A stretch of DNA of 10,169 bases from Clostridia bacterium (GTDB lineage: Bacteria; Bacillota_A; Clostridia; Oscillospirales; Acutalibacteraceae). The position numbers and the translations under genes were made by a program. The number at the start of each line of letters is the position of its first letter. The stretch's first letter is position 1. The notes below the pieces were generated by a model, which searched no databases, was not told the DNA's origin, and saw only the letters and a program-made list of their open reading frames with translations. The stretch lies in NCBI GenBank assembly GCA_024699005.1, contig JAILQN010000009.1, positions 1 to 10,169 on the forward strand, read 5' to 3'. Of the stretch, positions 1 to 6,320 are shown one piece after another.

Positions 1-129
1 GTAAGGCGGGAGTCGCCTCGAATAGTGGGCATCCTCTCCTCCGCCCTACGGGCTCCGGCTCGGATGCCCACTATTCGCAACCCATACCAAGCCCTTTTCT
101 TTTTTTGAACGATATGGTTCATATCAATT
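1..129. other. Non-coding leader with palindrome and T-run
   Basis: No reading frame here resembles a protein, and the frame of the following znuA remnant is closed by a TGA at 106-108. The stretch holds a small hairpin (aggcg 4-8 / cgcct 14-18), the large inverted repeat described separately, a pyrimidine-rich run at about 93-106, and a 6-bp stem gatatg/catatc at 111-116/120-125. The last two sit exactly where znuA homology begins, so the junction between foreign or rearranged DNA and znuA probably lies at about 106-130. No Zur-like operator or credible promoter for the operon could be recognised. Confidence 0.5.
19..77. repeat. 16-bp perfect inverted repeat with internal hairpin
   Basis: The left arm cgaatagtgggcatcc (19-34) is perfectly complementary to the right arm at 62-77. 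The 27-nt loop contains a second hairpin, gccc-tac-gggc (43-53). A T-rich run begins about 16 nt after the stem, which is too far for a classical intrinsic terminator. The nested structure resembles small dispersed palindromic elements (REP/MITE-like) of bacterial genomes, but only one copy lies in the window, so that identity is inferred. It sits directly upstream of the point where znuA is truncated. Confidence 0.6.
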
Positions 130-564
130 GACATCGCAGAAGCGGAGTATAAGGCGAAGCTTGCAGCTCTTGACGTGGATTTTGCCGGTTTTATGCGCGG
201 GAACCGCGGCAGCGGTACGGTGCTTTTCGGCGACCGCTTCCCGTTCCGTTATTTCGTGGACGACTACGGCATCGATTATTACGCGGCATTTGCAGGCTGC
301 TCGGCGGAGAGCGAAGCGAGCTTCGAGACGGTCTCTTTCCTCGCCGGTAAGGTCGACGAACTGGGGTTGAAGTATATCTTCTCGATAGACGGCTCAAATA
401 ACGGTATCGCCGAAACCATCGTGCAAAATGCGGCGGCGGACGATATAACGGTACTTACCGTCGATTCCATGCAGTCCGTGACTCTTTCGGACGTACAGTC
501 CGGCGCGGATTATGCGGATATAATGAAGGATAATTTCGAGGCGTTCAAAACGGCGCTTGAATGA
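130..564 (+). pseudogene. znuA: 5'-truncated metal ABC transporter substrate-binding protein (ZnuA/TroA family)
   Basis: This is the C-terminal half (about 145 residues) of a cluster A-I zinc/manganese-binding lipoprotein; full-length relatives have about 300. The family captures the metal outside the membrane and delivers it to the ABC-3 permease. Visible family features are an EYKAKLAALD linker-helix segment, the block LFGDRFPFRYFVDDYGIDYY, the block AFAGCSAESEASFETV, and the terminal TVDSMQSVTLSDV followed by ADYADIMKDNFEAFKTAL, typical of clostridial members. The signal peptide, lipobox and N-terminal metal-ligand domain are missing. The frame is stopped by TGA at 106-108 and homology fades above about position 130. 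Possible internal starts such as GTG 175 lack a ribosome site. The remainder is free of frameshifts, so the loss is recent, or the sequence is misjoined here. Its stop overlaps the ribosome site of the next gene. Confidence 0.75.
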
Positions 565-577
565 AAAGGAGTATGCA

Positions 578-1276
578 ATGAGTCTTATCAGTTGCACTGA
601 TCTTACCCTCGGTTACGATTCCCGCGCGGTAGCGTCGGGGATCACCTTCAGTGTGGAGTCGGGGGATTATCTCTGCGTCGTGGGCGAAAACGGCTCAGGC
701 AAAAGCACTCTTATGAAGACCGTACTGGGGCTCGAGCAGCCCCTTTCCGGCGAAATCATTTTCGGAGAGCATCTCGGTAAAAATGAGATCGGCTATCTGC
801 CGCAGCAGACGCAGGTGCAAAAGGACTTTCCCGCCACCGTGTGGGAGATAGTCCTCTCCGGCACGCTGTCTTCGCTCGGCGCAAAGCCTTTCTATACAAA
901 GGAGGCGAAGCGGACTGCGGAGGAAAACCTGGAAAGGATGGGTATAACCCACCTTAAAAAACGCTGTTACCGCGAATTATCCGGCGGTCAGCAGCAGCGG
1001 GTCCTGCTTGCCCGCGCCCTGTGCGCCACAAGGAAGCTCCTTCTGCTGGACGAGCCCGTCGCCGGGCTGGATCCCGCCGTTACGAACGAGCTTTACGAAC
1101 TGATATCCGGGCTTAACGCGCAGGGGGTGTCGATCATAATGATCTCGCACGACGTCAACGCGATACGCTACGCGAACAAGGTCCTGAGCATCGGGGCGGA
1201 AGTCTTCTTCGGCACCGTGAAGGAATTTGCCTCGCGCGACAATATCTTTACAAGCGGGGGTGTCCGGAATGACTGA
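578..1276 (+). CDS. znuC: Zinc/manganese ABC transporter ATP-binding protein
   Basis: This 232-aa cytoplasmic ATPase powers metal import together with the following permease. All ABC motifs are present: Walker A GENGSGKST at residues 36-44, Q-loop in YLPQQTQ near 73-79, signature LSGGQQQR at 134-141, Walker B LLLLDE at 154-159, D-loop AGLD at 162-165, and the switch histidine in ISHD at 191. The length is normal for ZnuC/MntB-type subunits. I chose ATG 578 because AAAAGGAG lies at 564-571 with ideal spacing; an in-frame TTG at 557 has no such site. The gene starts 13 nt after the znuA stop and overlaps znuB by 8 nt, so the three form one transcription unit. The family handles zinc or manganese and the ATPase alone does not distinguish them; zinc is favoured from the znuA remnant. 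Confidence 0.93.
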   Translation: MSLISCTDLTLGYDSRAVASGITFSVESGDYLCVVGENGSGKSTLMKTVLGLEQPLSGEIIFGEHLGKNEIGYLPQQTQVQKDFPATVWEIVLSGTLSSLGAKPFYTKEAKRTAEENLERMGITHLKKRCYRELSGGQQQRVLLARALCATRKLLLLDEPVAGLDPAVTNELYELISGLNAQGVSIIMISHDVNAIRYANKVLSIGAEVFFGTVKEFASRDNIFTSGGVRND

Positions 1277-2120
1277 ATTGCTTTCAAAACTCTCGTATCT
1301 TTCTTTCCCGTTTGTGCAGAACGCGCTGATAGCCGGCGTGCTTATCTCGCTCTGCTCATCGCTTTTAGGCGTTACCCTGGTCCTGAAACGGTATTCGTTC
1401 ATCGGCGACGGGCTTTCGCACGTGGCTTTCGGCGCGATGGCAGTCGCGACCGTCATGAAGCTGACGAACGATATGATCGTGATCCTGCCGGTGACTGTCC
1501 TTTGCGCCGTGATACTGCTTGCCGGCGGAAAAAAACGGAAAATACAGGGTGACGCCGCAGTCGCAATGATCTCTGTCGGCGCGCTCGCCTTCGGTTACCT
1601 TGTCATGAACCGTTTCTCCGGTTCTGCGAACGTTTCCGGCGACGTTTGCACTACACTGTTCGGCTCGACATCCATTCTCACGCTTTCAAAAACCGACGTG
1701 ATACTGTGCGTCGTGCTGTCCGTGCTGGTGACGCTTATTTTCATTTTCCTTTACAACAGGATATTCGCCGTCACGTTTGACGAGGATTTCGCCCGTTCGA
1801 ACGGTGTGCGGGTGTCGCTCTATAATCTGCTTATCGCCGTAATAATCGCCGTTATAATCGTGCTGGCGATGAACCTTGTGGGCTCGCTGCTCATATCCGC
1901 GCTTGTCATATTCCCGGCGCTGTCCGCCATGCGGGTGTTCAGAAGCTTCCGTTCCGTCACGATATGTTCGGCTGTTTTCTCGGTCGTCTGCTCGCTCGCC
2001 GGGCTCCTGGCGGCGGTCGTATCCGGCACGCCGGTGGGCTCCACCATCGTGGCTGCCGACGTCGCGGGGTTTATACTGTTTTTTATCGTGGGAAAAATCG
2101 CTCAGAGAAAAGGAGCCTGA
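1269..2120 (+). CDS. znuB: Zinc/manganese ABC transporter permease (ABC-3 family)
   Basis: This 283-aa integral membrane protein forms the channel for metal import. About seven to eight hydrophobic segments are visible, roughly at residues 15-39, 68-86, 95-113, 141-163, 184-213, 228-251 and 258-276. ABC-3 hallmarks are the cytoplasmic motif GDGLSHVAFGAMA at 46-58 (DxLSH is the usual core) after VLKRYSFI, the SALVIFPALSA helix at 210-220, and SGTPVGSTIV at 252-261. ATG 1269 lies inside the last codons of the ATPase gene, behind a G-rich stretch (about 1256-1260), which suggests translational coupling. The frame could be extended upstream to 1227, but that would overlap the ATPase more deeply and lacks a better ribosome site. 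Confidence 0.92.
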   Translation: MTELLSKLSYLSFPFVQNALIAGVLISLCSSLLGVTLVLKRYSFIGDGLSHVAFGAMAVATVMKLTNDMIVILPVTVLCAVILLAGGKKRKIQGDAAVAMISVGALAFGYLVMNRFSGSANVSGDVCTTLFGSTSILTLSKTDVILCVVLSVLVTLIFIFLYNRIFAVTFDEDFARSNGVRVSLYNLLIAVIIAVIIVLAMNLVGSLLISALVIFPALSAMRVFRSFRSVTICSAVFSVVCSLAGLLAAVVSGTPVGSTIVAADVAGFILFFIVGKIAQRKGA

Positions 2121-2126
2121 TATAAT

Positions 2127-2954
2127 ATGAAAAGAACCGTTATATTGATCCTGTCCGTTGTCCTTCTGCTTTCGCTTGCCGCCTGCGGCGGGAAGGAAGA
2201 TCCCGGGTCCGTTACAAAAAATGCGGATTCCGCTGACGCCGCAGCCCGGGTCGACGGGCTGACGGTCCCTCCCACTTCACAGGGCGTCGTGAACGCCAAC
2301 GCCGTATCGATAGACAACGTAAAAATGCCCATAGTGATGAGCGATATGGAATATCTGCTCTATGAGAACATATTCTTCAACGATATGGGATCGATGTACG
2401 AAGACAAGACCGTCACAAAAACCGGCGTGTTCACATATATTTTCGACGCCTGGAAAAACAGCAACCGTTATTACGTCTGGGGTTATTACGACTCCACCCG
2501 CTGCTGCGACTGGCAGTGGGAGATAAAATTCGACACTGTTCCGGAGCTTCCTCCCCGCGGTTCACGCGTGACGGTCACCGGCACGTTCACCAAATCCGAT
2601 GACGCGCTTGACGGCTACTGGATAACAGATCCTGCGATCACGGTCGAAAAAGCGTATGAAAGCCCCTATGACTGCGACGTGGATATGACAACCATGAGCG
2701 CGACTCTTGAGAGAGTGGAGCAGCAGAACCTTGCGTATAAATCGGAATTTTTCGAGGGACAGAGCGTCGCGATGTACGGCAGAGTCGCAGGCGCGACGCA
2801 GATACAGCATCCGTATTACGACGGTGCCTGGGTCCAGGATTTTGTCTCGGTTGACGCAGATATCCCGGCGATCGGGACCATGGTGGTTCTGACAGGCAAA
2901 GCCGGCGGAGGGATCATAAACGACGCGAAAACAGAGGTATCGGATCAGTATTAA
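2127..2954 (+). CDS. Lipoprotein with two OB-fold-like domains, in the metal operon
   Basis: This 275-aa protein has a signal peptide with lipobox LAAC (Cys20), so it should be anchored outside the membrane. Two halves share a pattern of a G-V beta strand, aromatic residues, an acidic turn, then P-x-x-G-x-x-V-x-x-TG. The first runs about 88-174 (KTGVFTYIF, then RVTVTGTF), the second about 206-270 (MYGRVAGA, then MVVLTGKA). The first contains an adjacent Cys pair, C126-C127, in STRCCDW. This layout recalls the C-terminal part of the DUF1980/TIGR03943 (YcgQ) family, which carries a Cys-Cys segment and is often linked to Zur regulons; that assignment is inference. The ATG follows AAAGGAG (2109-2115) and starts 6 nt after znuB, so it is co-transcribed. 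A role in extracytoplasmic metal handling is plausible but unproven. Confidence 0.75.
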   Translation: MKRTVILILSVVLLLSLAACGGKEDPGSVTKNADSADAAARVDGLTVPPTSQGVVNANAVSIDNVKMPIVMSDMEYLLYENIFFNDMGSMYEDKTVTKTGVFTYIFDAWKNSNRYYVWGYYDSTRCCDWQWEIKFDTVPELPPRGSRVTVTGTFTKSDDALDGYWITDPAITVEKAYESPYDCDVDMTTMSATLERVEQQNLAYKSEFFEGQSVAMYGRVAGATQIQHPYYDGAWVQDFVSVDADIPAIGTMVVLTGKAGGGIINDAKTEVSDQY

Positions 2955-2982
2955 AAATATTTCAGGACTTGACCGGTTTTAA

Positions 2983-3024
2983 AAAGTCACCCGTAAAGGC
3001 TGCTGAAGCTTTTCGGGTGACTTT
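2983..3024 (+). terminator. Rho-independent terminator of the metal operon
   Basis: An 11-bp perfect stem, aaagtcacccg (2983-2993) with cgggtgacttt (3014-3024), encloses a 20-nt loop and is followed by atttatt. It starts 29 nt after the lipoprotein stop codon and precedes a strong promoter, so it separates two transcription units. The A-run before the stem means it might also work on the opposite strand. Confidence 0.8.
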
Positions 3025-3057
3025 ATTTATTCAGGTGCTGCATTAATTCATATGTTC

Positions 3058-3086
3058 TTGACATGTTCCGTTTCGTTCCATATAAT
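3058..3086 (+). promoter_or_regulatory. Consensus sigma-A promoter
   Basis: TTGACA at 3058-3063 and TATAAT at 3081-3086 are separated by exactly 17 bp, a perfect match to the housekeeping consensus in both hexamers. The expected start of transcription is near 3093, giving a leader of about 30 nt before the ribosome site of the next gene. A direct repeat atgttc (3052-3057 and 3063-3068), spaced 11 bp, overlaps the -35 element and could be an operator, though it is short enough to be chance. Confidence 0.85.
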
Positions 3087-3124
3087 GATAGCAGATACGG
3101 ATAATAAAAAAGGAGACGATGCCC

Positions 3125-4753
3125 GTGAAACGACTTACATCCCTGTGCCTGGCGCTGTTTTTAGCGCTTTGCTTTTCCTCCTGTTCGGAATCGTCTCTGT
3201 CTCCGGAGCCGCAGTCAACGAAAAACGCTTTATCCGGAGACGCGCAGAGCACCTCAGCTGCAAAAGCCGCAGAATTCCGGCTGCAGGAACTGCCCGATAT
3301 AGGCAGTTACCGGAACAAAGCTCCGGCTTGTTTTTACGACGAGCCGCTGAAGGAATTCCGGGAATCCGATGATTACGGTCTTATAGTGCCGTACTGCGTT
3401 ACTTCGAACGGCAAGGTGAAATCCTGCGGCTTTATGACCGCCGACGGCAGGCTGATCACCGACGCGATCTACAGTTATATCGAAGTTGTGCGCGGAAAAG
3501 ACGATTTCATTTACGCAGCCGGGCTGAAAAACCTAGTGCTCGGTGGAGAGGATCTGAACAAAGCGTACGACAGACGCGTTACCGAAATGATCAGCAAAGA
3601 CGGCGGCAAACGCGTGTCTTTGGCAGACGGCGCATCGCCTTCCGCATACGACACGGACGTTCTGATCCAATGCCGTGTGCCGGCTGCCGACGGCGGTTTC
3701 GTAAACGATACGTTCCTGGTTTACGATTTTGATCTGGAGTTTGTCGCGGATCTCTCCGGATACGGAATAACGTATGGCTGGATCGATGAGGGAGACCGGA
3801 ACAGCTTTACGGTATGTAACGATTCACAGATCCTGTATTTTGAAAACGGAGAGCTTATTAAAACAGAACCCGAAGAATCGGATGGCAGTATCGGAGTATT
3901 CGACGGGATGATCTTAAAACAGGACGGCGTTTATGATAAAAACGGAGAAGTGATCGACAGCTTTGCAAGCCCGTGGCCCGATTATGAGTATGATGAGAGC
4001 AGCAAATCTCTGTTTGTCGCCGGAGACAGCGGCAGTATCGTGACAAAATTACAAAACGAAAGGATAACCGCGGTTTACGGATCGGAATACGGATCAATAG
4101 TATCAATGTACTCGTCGGAAGTGAATGACGAATTCTGCCTTGTGCTGCTCGTCGGCTACGGCTGGGGCGAAATCACCGACATTCTGGTATTGGATACGGA
4201 TATGAACCTGCTGAACCGGATAAGCGGCGAACGTCTGGTATACGTCAGCAATTCATGGGGAGATTCGGAGTTTGCCTGCGCGGCGTCGGTGTATCCGGGC
4301 AGAACCGAAATATATGATCTGTCCGGTGACCTCAGGGCGACAATGCCGTTTGAGATCGAAGACAACGCCTACACCAGAAACGGTTACGCGGTTTTTTATG
4401 ATCCTGAAGGCAAGCTGTATCTTTACGGAGGCGCGGACGGTTCGCTTTCGGAATACGATTATCCCGCGCCTGACAGGGAACGCGGCTATTACAGCTTTAT
4501 AAACGAGAACGTGCTGACAGGCTACTCTTATTCTTACGCCGAAGATGATCCTTATCATGATTTTCCGGACAGCACAAGATATTGGCTGATCGACAGGATA
4601 ACAGGCGAGACGAAGCACCGGACTGCCACCGACATGATCGTCGCTGAAACGGATGAAGAAACGTATATTTCCATTGCCGAAAACGGTATGACTTACGTAT
4701 ATGACGGAAGAATGAATCTTATCACGGCTTTTTTGAATCAATATTACGCCTGA
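3125..4753 (+). CDS. Large lipoprotein with WG-repeat-like segment, function unknown
   Basis: This is a secreted lipoprotein of about 542 residues. The N-terminus has a basic start, a hydrophobic core and lipobox FSSC with Cys20, followed by a Ser/Pro/Gln-rich linker. The mature part is acidic and rich in Tyr, Gly and Asp, with repeated short beta strands and turns, which suggests a beta-propeller or solenoid fold. The segment GFMTADGRLITDAIYSYI (about 102-119) matches the WG-repeat style (G-x-x-x-x-DG-x-x-I-T-x-x-x-Y); other copies are too diverged to count. No catalytic motif is evident. Start choice: AAGGAG lies at 3110-3115, so GTG 3125 has good spacing (9 nt) and gives an MKRL-type signal peptide. 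ATG 3119 is in frame but only 3 nt from the ribosome site. It is co-transcribed with the PstS-like gene 22 bp downstream. Confidence 0.75.
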   Translation: MKRLTSLCLALFLALCFSSCSESSLSPEPQSTKNALSGDAQSTSAAKAAEFRLQELPDIGSYRNKAPACFYDEPLKEFRESDDYGLIVPYCVTSNGKVKSCGFMTADGRLITDAIYSYIEVVRGKDDFIYAAGLKNLVLGGEDLNKAYDRRVTEMISKDGGKRVSLADGASPSAYDTDVLIQCRVPAADGGFVNDTFLVYDFDLEFVADLSGYGITYGWIDEGDRNSFTVCNDSQILYFENGELIKTEPEESDGSIGVFDGMILKQDGVYDKNGEVIDSFASPWPDYEYDESSKSLFVAGDSGSIVTKLQNERITAVYGSEYGSIVSMYSSEVNDEFCLVLLVGYGWGEITDILVLDTDMNLLNRISGERLVYVSNSWGDSEFACAASVYPGRTEIYDLSGDLRATMPFEIEDNAYTRNGYAVFYDPEGKLYLYGGADGSLSEYDYPAPDRERGYYSFINENVLTGYSYSYAEDDPYHDFPDSTRYWLIDRITGETKHRTATDMIVAETDEETYISIAENGMTYVYDGRMNLITAFLNQYYA

Positions 4754-4775
4754 CGGGCGGGAAAGGACGTAAGAT

Positions 4776-5717
4776 ATGAAAAAAATAATCGCGCTGTTTT
4801 GTATCGTCGCGCTGATCTTTGCCTGCGGCTGCGGACAACAAACGACAGCCCCGGAATCGACCGGAGCGTCTGAAACCGGAGAGGGAACGCCGGTCGCGGC
4901 AGACGGTTCATTTGTTTTTACGAAAGAGAATTACCCACGTATGGGCGGATCGCTCGCGAACCTGCCGCTGGGCGAAGCCGTCACGGCTTCGGTACTCGGG
5001 ATCACCCGCGACGAGGCGGACAGCATGATAGTATTTGCCGGTTCCACCACGGACAACTACAAAGCGCTCTGCGACGGTGAATTTGATATCCTTCTCGCCT
5101 ATGAGCCGAGTGAAGAGGCAAAGGAATATATCGAGAATACCGGAGTTGATCTGGAGATGACGCCGATCGGCGTGGACGCTCTTGTTTTCATTTGCTCGCT
5201 TGAAAATCCCGTGGACTCTCTGACGCTTGATCAGATCAAGGATATTTACCGCGGGAATCTTACAAAATGGAGCGACGTCGGCGGTGAAGACAGCGACATC
5301 ATTCCCTATCAGAGGAATTCCGACAGCGGCTCCCAGACACTGTTCGATAAACTTGTTGATCTGGGGGACGAGCTTATGACTCCGCCCGAAAACCAGATCA
5401 TCGGCTCCATGATCGGTCTGCTTGAGGCGGTCGCAGATTACGACAACAGCAAAGACGCGCTCGGTTACACCGTATATTATTACCTTACCAACATGGAGAC
5501 CGACAAGCTCTCTACCAGCAAGATACTGGACGTGGACGGCGTGACTCCCTCCAACGAGACCATAGGCAGCGGCGAGTATCCGCTCACAAATGATTTTTAC
5601 GCGGTGATCCGCTCCTCCGCCGAAGAGGGCTCTCCGGAACGCGTGCTTTATAACTGGATCTGCTCCGATCAGGGAAGACAGCTTGTGGAGCAGGAAAAAT
5701 ATCCTGTACGGAAATAA
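4776..5717 (+). CDS. PstS-family solute-binding lipoprotein
   Basis: This 313-aa extracytoplasmic binding protein has a signal peptide and a lipobox ending at Cys17 (IFAC); Cys19 is the less likely alternative. The PstS/PBP-like fold is shown by SLTLDQIKDIYRGNLTKWSDVGGED (148-172), and by a binding loop with R180 followed by S184-G185-S186. That loop lines up with the R-x3-S-G-T phosphate loop of E. coli PstS, with Ser replacing Thr. Near 57-65 GGSLANLPL occupies the place of the first ligand loop, and AYEP at 108-111 replaces the usual region with the conserved Asp, so the ligand may not be phosphate. No pstC, pstA, pstB or phoU follows. The ribosome site GAAAGGA lies at 4761-4767. Calling it pstS would overstate the case. 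Confidence 0.85.
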   Translation: MKKIIALFCIVALIFACGCGQQTTAPESTGASETGEGTPVAADGSFVFTKENYPRMGGSLANLPLGEAVTASVLGITRDEADSMIVFAGSTTDNYKALCDGEFDILLAYEPSEEAKEYIENTGVDLEMTPIGVDALVFICSLENPVDSLTLDQIKDIYRGNLTKWSDVGGEDSDIIPYQRNSDSGSQTLFDKLVDLGDELMTPPENQIIGSMIGLLEAVADYDNSKDALGYTVYYYLTNMETDKLSTSKILDVDGVTPSNETIGSGEYPLTNDFYAVIRSSAEEGSPERVLYNWICSDQGRQLVEQEKYPVRK

Positions 5718-5900
5718 AAAATCGCTCTTAACGGGAAGCTGTGGGATGAACGATATGCGTTTGGTCTGTACTGCGTTTTGTAAGATATATGTTGTTCCGC
5801 AGGGGACGTAAAAAACGCGTCATGGGCTGTCGATCACAGAACCGTCCCACTGATCGCCCCGCCGGTAATTGCAATGAACAGTTTTGCAATGTAAAACAAT

Positions 5901-5933
5901 ATAATCCACAGACTTTGCCGGTCTGTGGATTAT
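5901..5933 (+). terminator. Hairpin terminator after the PstS-like gene
   Basis: A perfect 13-bp stem, ataatccacagac (5901-5913) with its complement at 5921-5933, closes over a 7-nt loop and is followed by only a short AT-rich tail (ttatcgg). It lies 183 nt after the PstS-like stop with no gene between. The A/T-rich flank on both sides would suit termination in either direction; the weak T-tract lowers confidence that it is a terminator rather than another structured RNA. Confidence 0.6.
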
Positions 5934-5990
5934 TTATCGGATCCGGGGTAAATCAGAGGAACGGTTCGCACCCGTAATGAATAATATCCA

Positions 5991-6027
5991 CTGACCCCTG
6001 ACCACTGATTCCTGACCCCTGACCACT
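5991..6027. repeat. Heptanucleotide tandem repeat (ctgaccc-like)
   Basis: Five 7-nt units follow one another: ctgaccc, ctgacca, ctgattc, ctgaccc, ctgacca, then a partial ct. Seen at a larger scale, a 16-nt block, ctgacccctgaccact, occurs twice (5991-6006 and 6012-6027) with a 21-nt period. The repeat is non-coding and its function is unknown. Confidence 0.8.
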
Positions 6028-6263
6028 CCGCCGGCGCAGGCGCTTGTTTTGCTTTGCTTTGACCGGTGACCCTTCCACCGCTTTGCAGTTTATACAAGTG
6101 ATCATGTCTTGTCTCCTTGTTTTTCGGTCTGCGGTCAAAGCATAGGTTTTTTGGGGGGAAATTGTCAGGAGCGCAGCGCCGGTCACGAAAATCGTTTTGG
6201 CACAGCCGGCGGATATTTTATAAAAACGACCCGAAGGATTACAATAAATCCCACTTTTTTTGG

Positions 6264-6292
6264 TTGTTTTTTTCATCCGGGTTTGTTATAAT
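6264..6292 (+). promoter_or_regulatory. Extended -10 promoter for the lectin-like gene
   Basis: TATAAT at 6287-6292 is preceded by TG one base upstream (TGTTATAAT), an extended -10 element. TTGTTT at 6264-6269 is a weak -35 at 17-bp spacing. Transcription would start near 6299, only about 20 nt before the start codon, leaving a short leader that carries the ribosome site TGGAGGTG (6306-6313). Confidence 0.65.
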
Positions 6293-6320
6293 GGACACAA
6301 CAATATGGAGGTGTTTATTC

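Larger units (their letters stand above)
5718..6263. other. Intergenic region without a supported gene
   Basis: About 600 nt separate the PstS-like gene from the lectin-like gene. Positions 5718-5900 hold only a weak hairpin, attgcaa/ttgcaat (5868-5874/5884-5890). The terminator-like hairpin (5901-5933) and the heptamer repeat (5991-6027) are listed separately. Positions 6028-6263 contain a repeated gcttt motif (6051-6060), a small hairpin cggtg/caccg (6064-6068/6076-6080) and homopolymer runs. Open frames on either strand lack ribosome sites and protein-like composition. I recognise no riboswitch or small RNA, but could not fold the sequence. Confidence 0.5.

Noticed and set aside
557..577. 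TTG 557 as start of the ATPase gene
   Set aside because: ATG 578 has AAAAGGAG at ideal spacing, and the extra residues would be encoded by the ribosome site itself and overlap the znuA stop.
3119..3124. ATG 3119 as start of the WG-like lipoprotein
   Set aside because: It lies only 3 nt from AAGGAG. GTG 3125 has better spacing and gives a typical MKR signal-peptide start. The choice is not certain.
4776..5717. A phosphate import operon (pst)
   Set aside because: Only the binding protein is present. The next gene is separated by about 600 nt and a terminator-like hairpin, and encodes an unrelated surface protein.
5900..5905. TATAAT as a -10 box
   Set aside because: It overlaps the hairpin stem, has no -35 partner at 16-18 bp, and no gene follows closely.
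5953..6276. 107-codon open frame on the minus strand
   Set aside because: It has no ribosome site, reads through the heptamer repeat, and has no protein-like composition or recognisable family.
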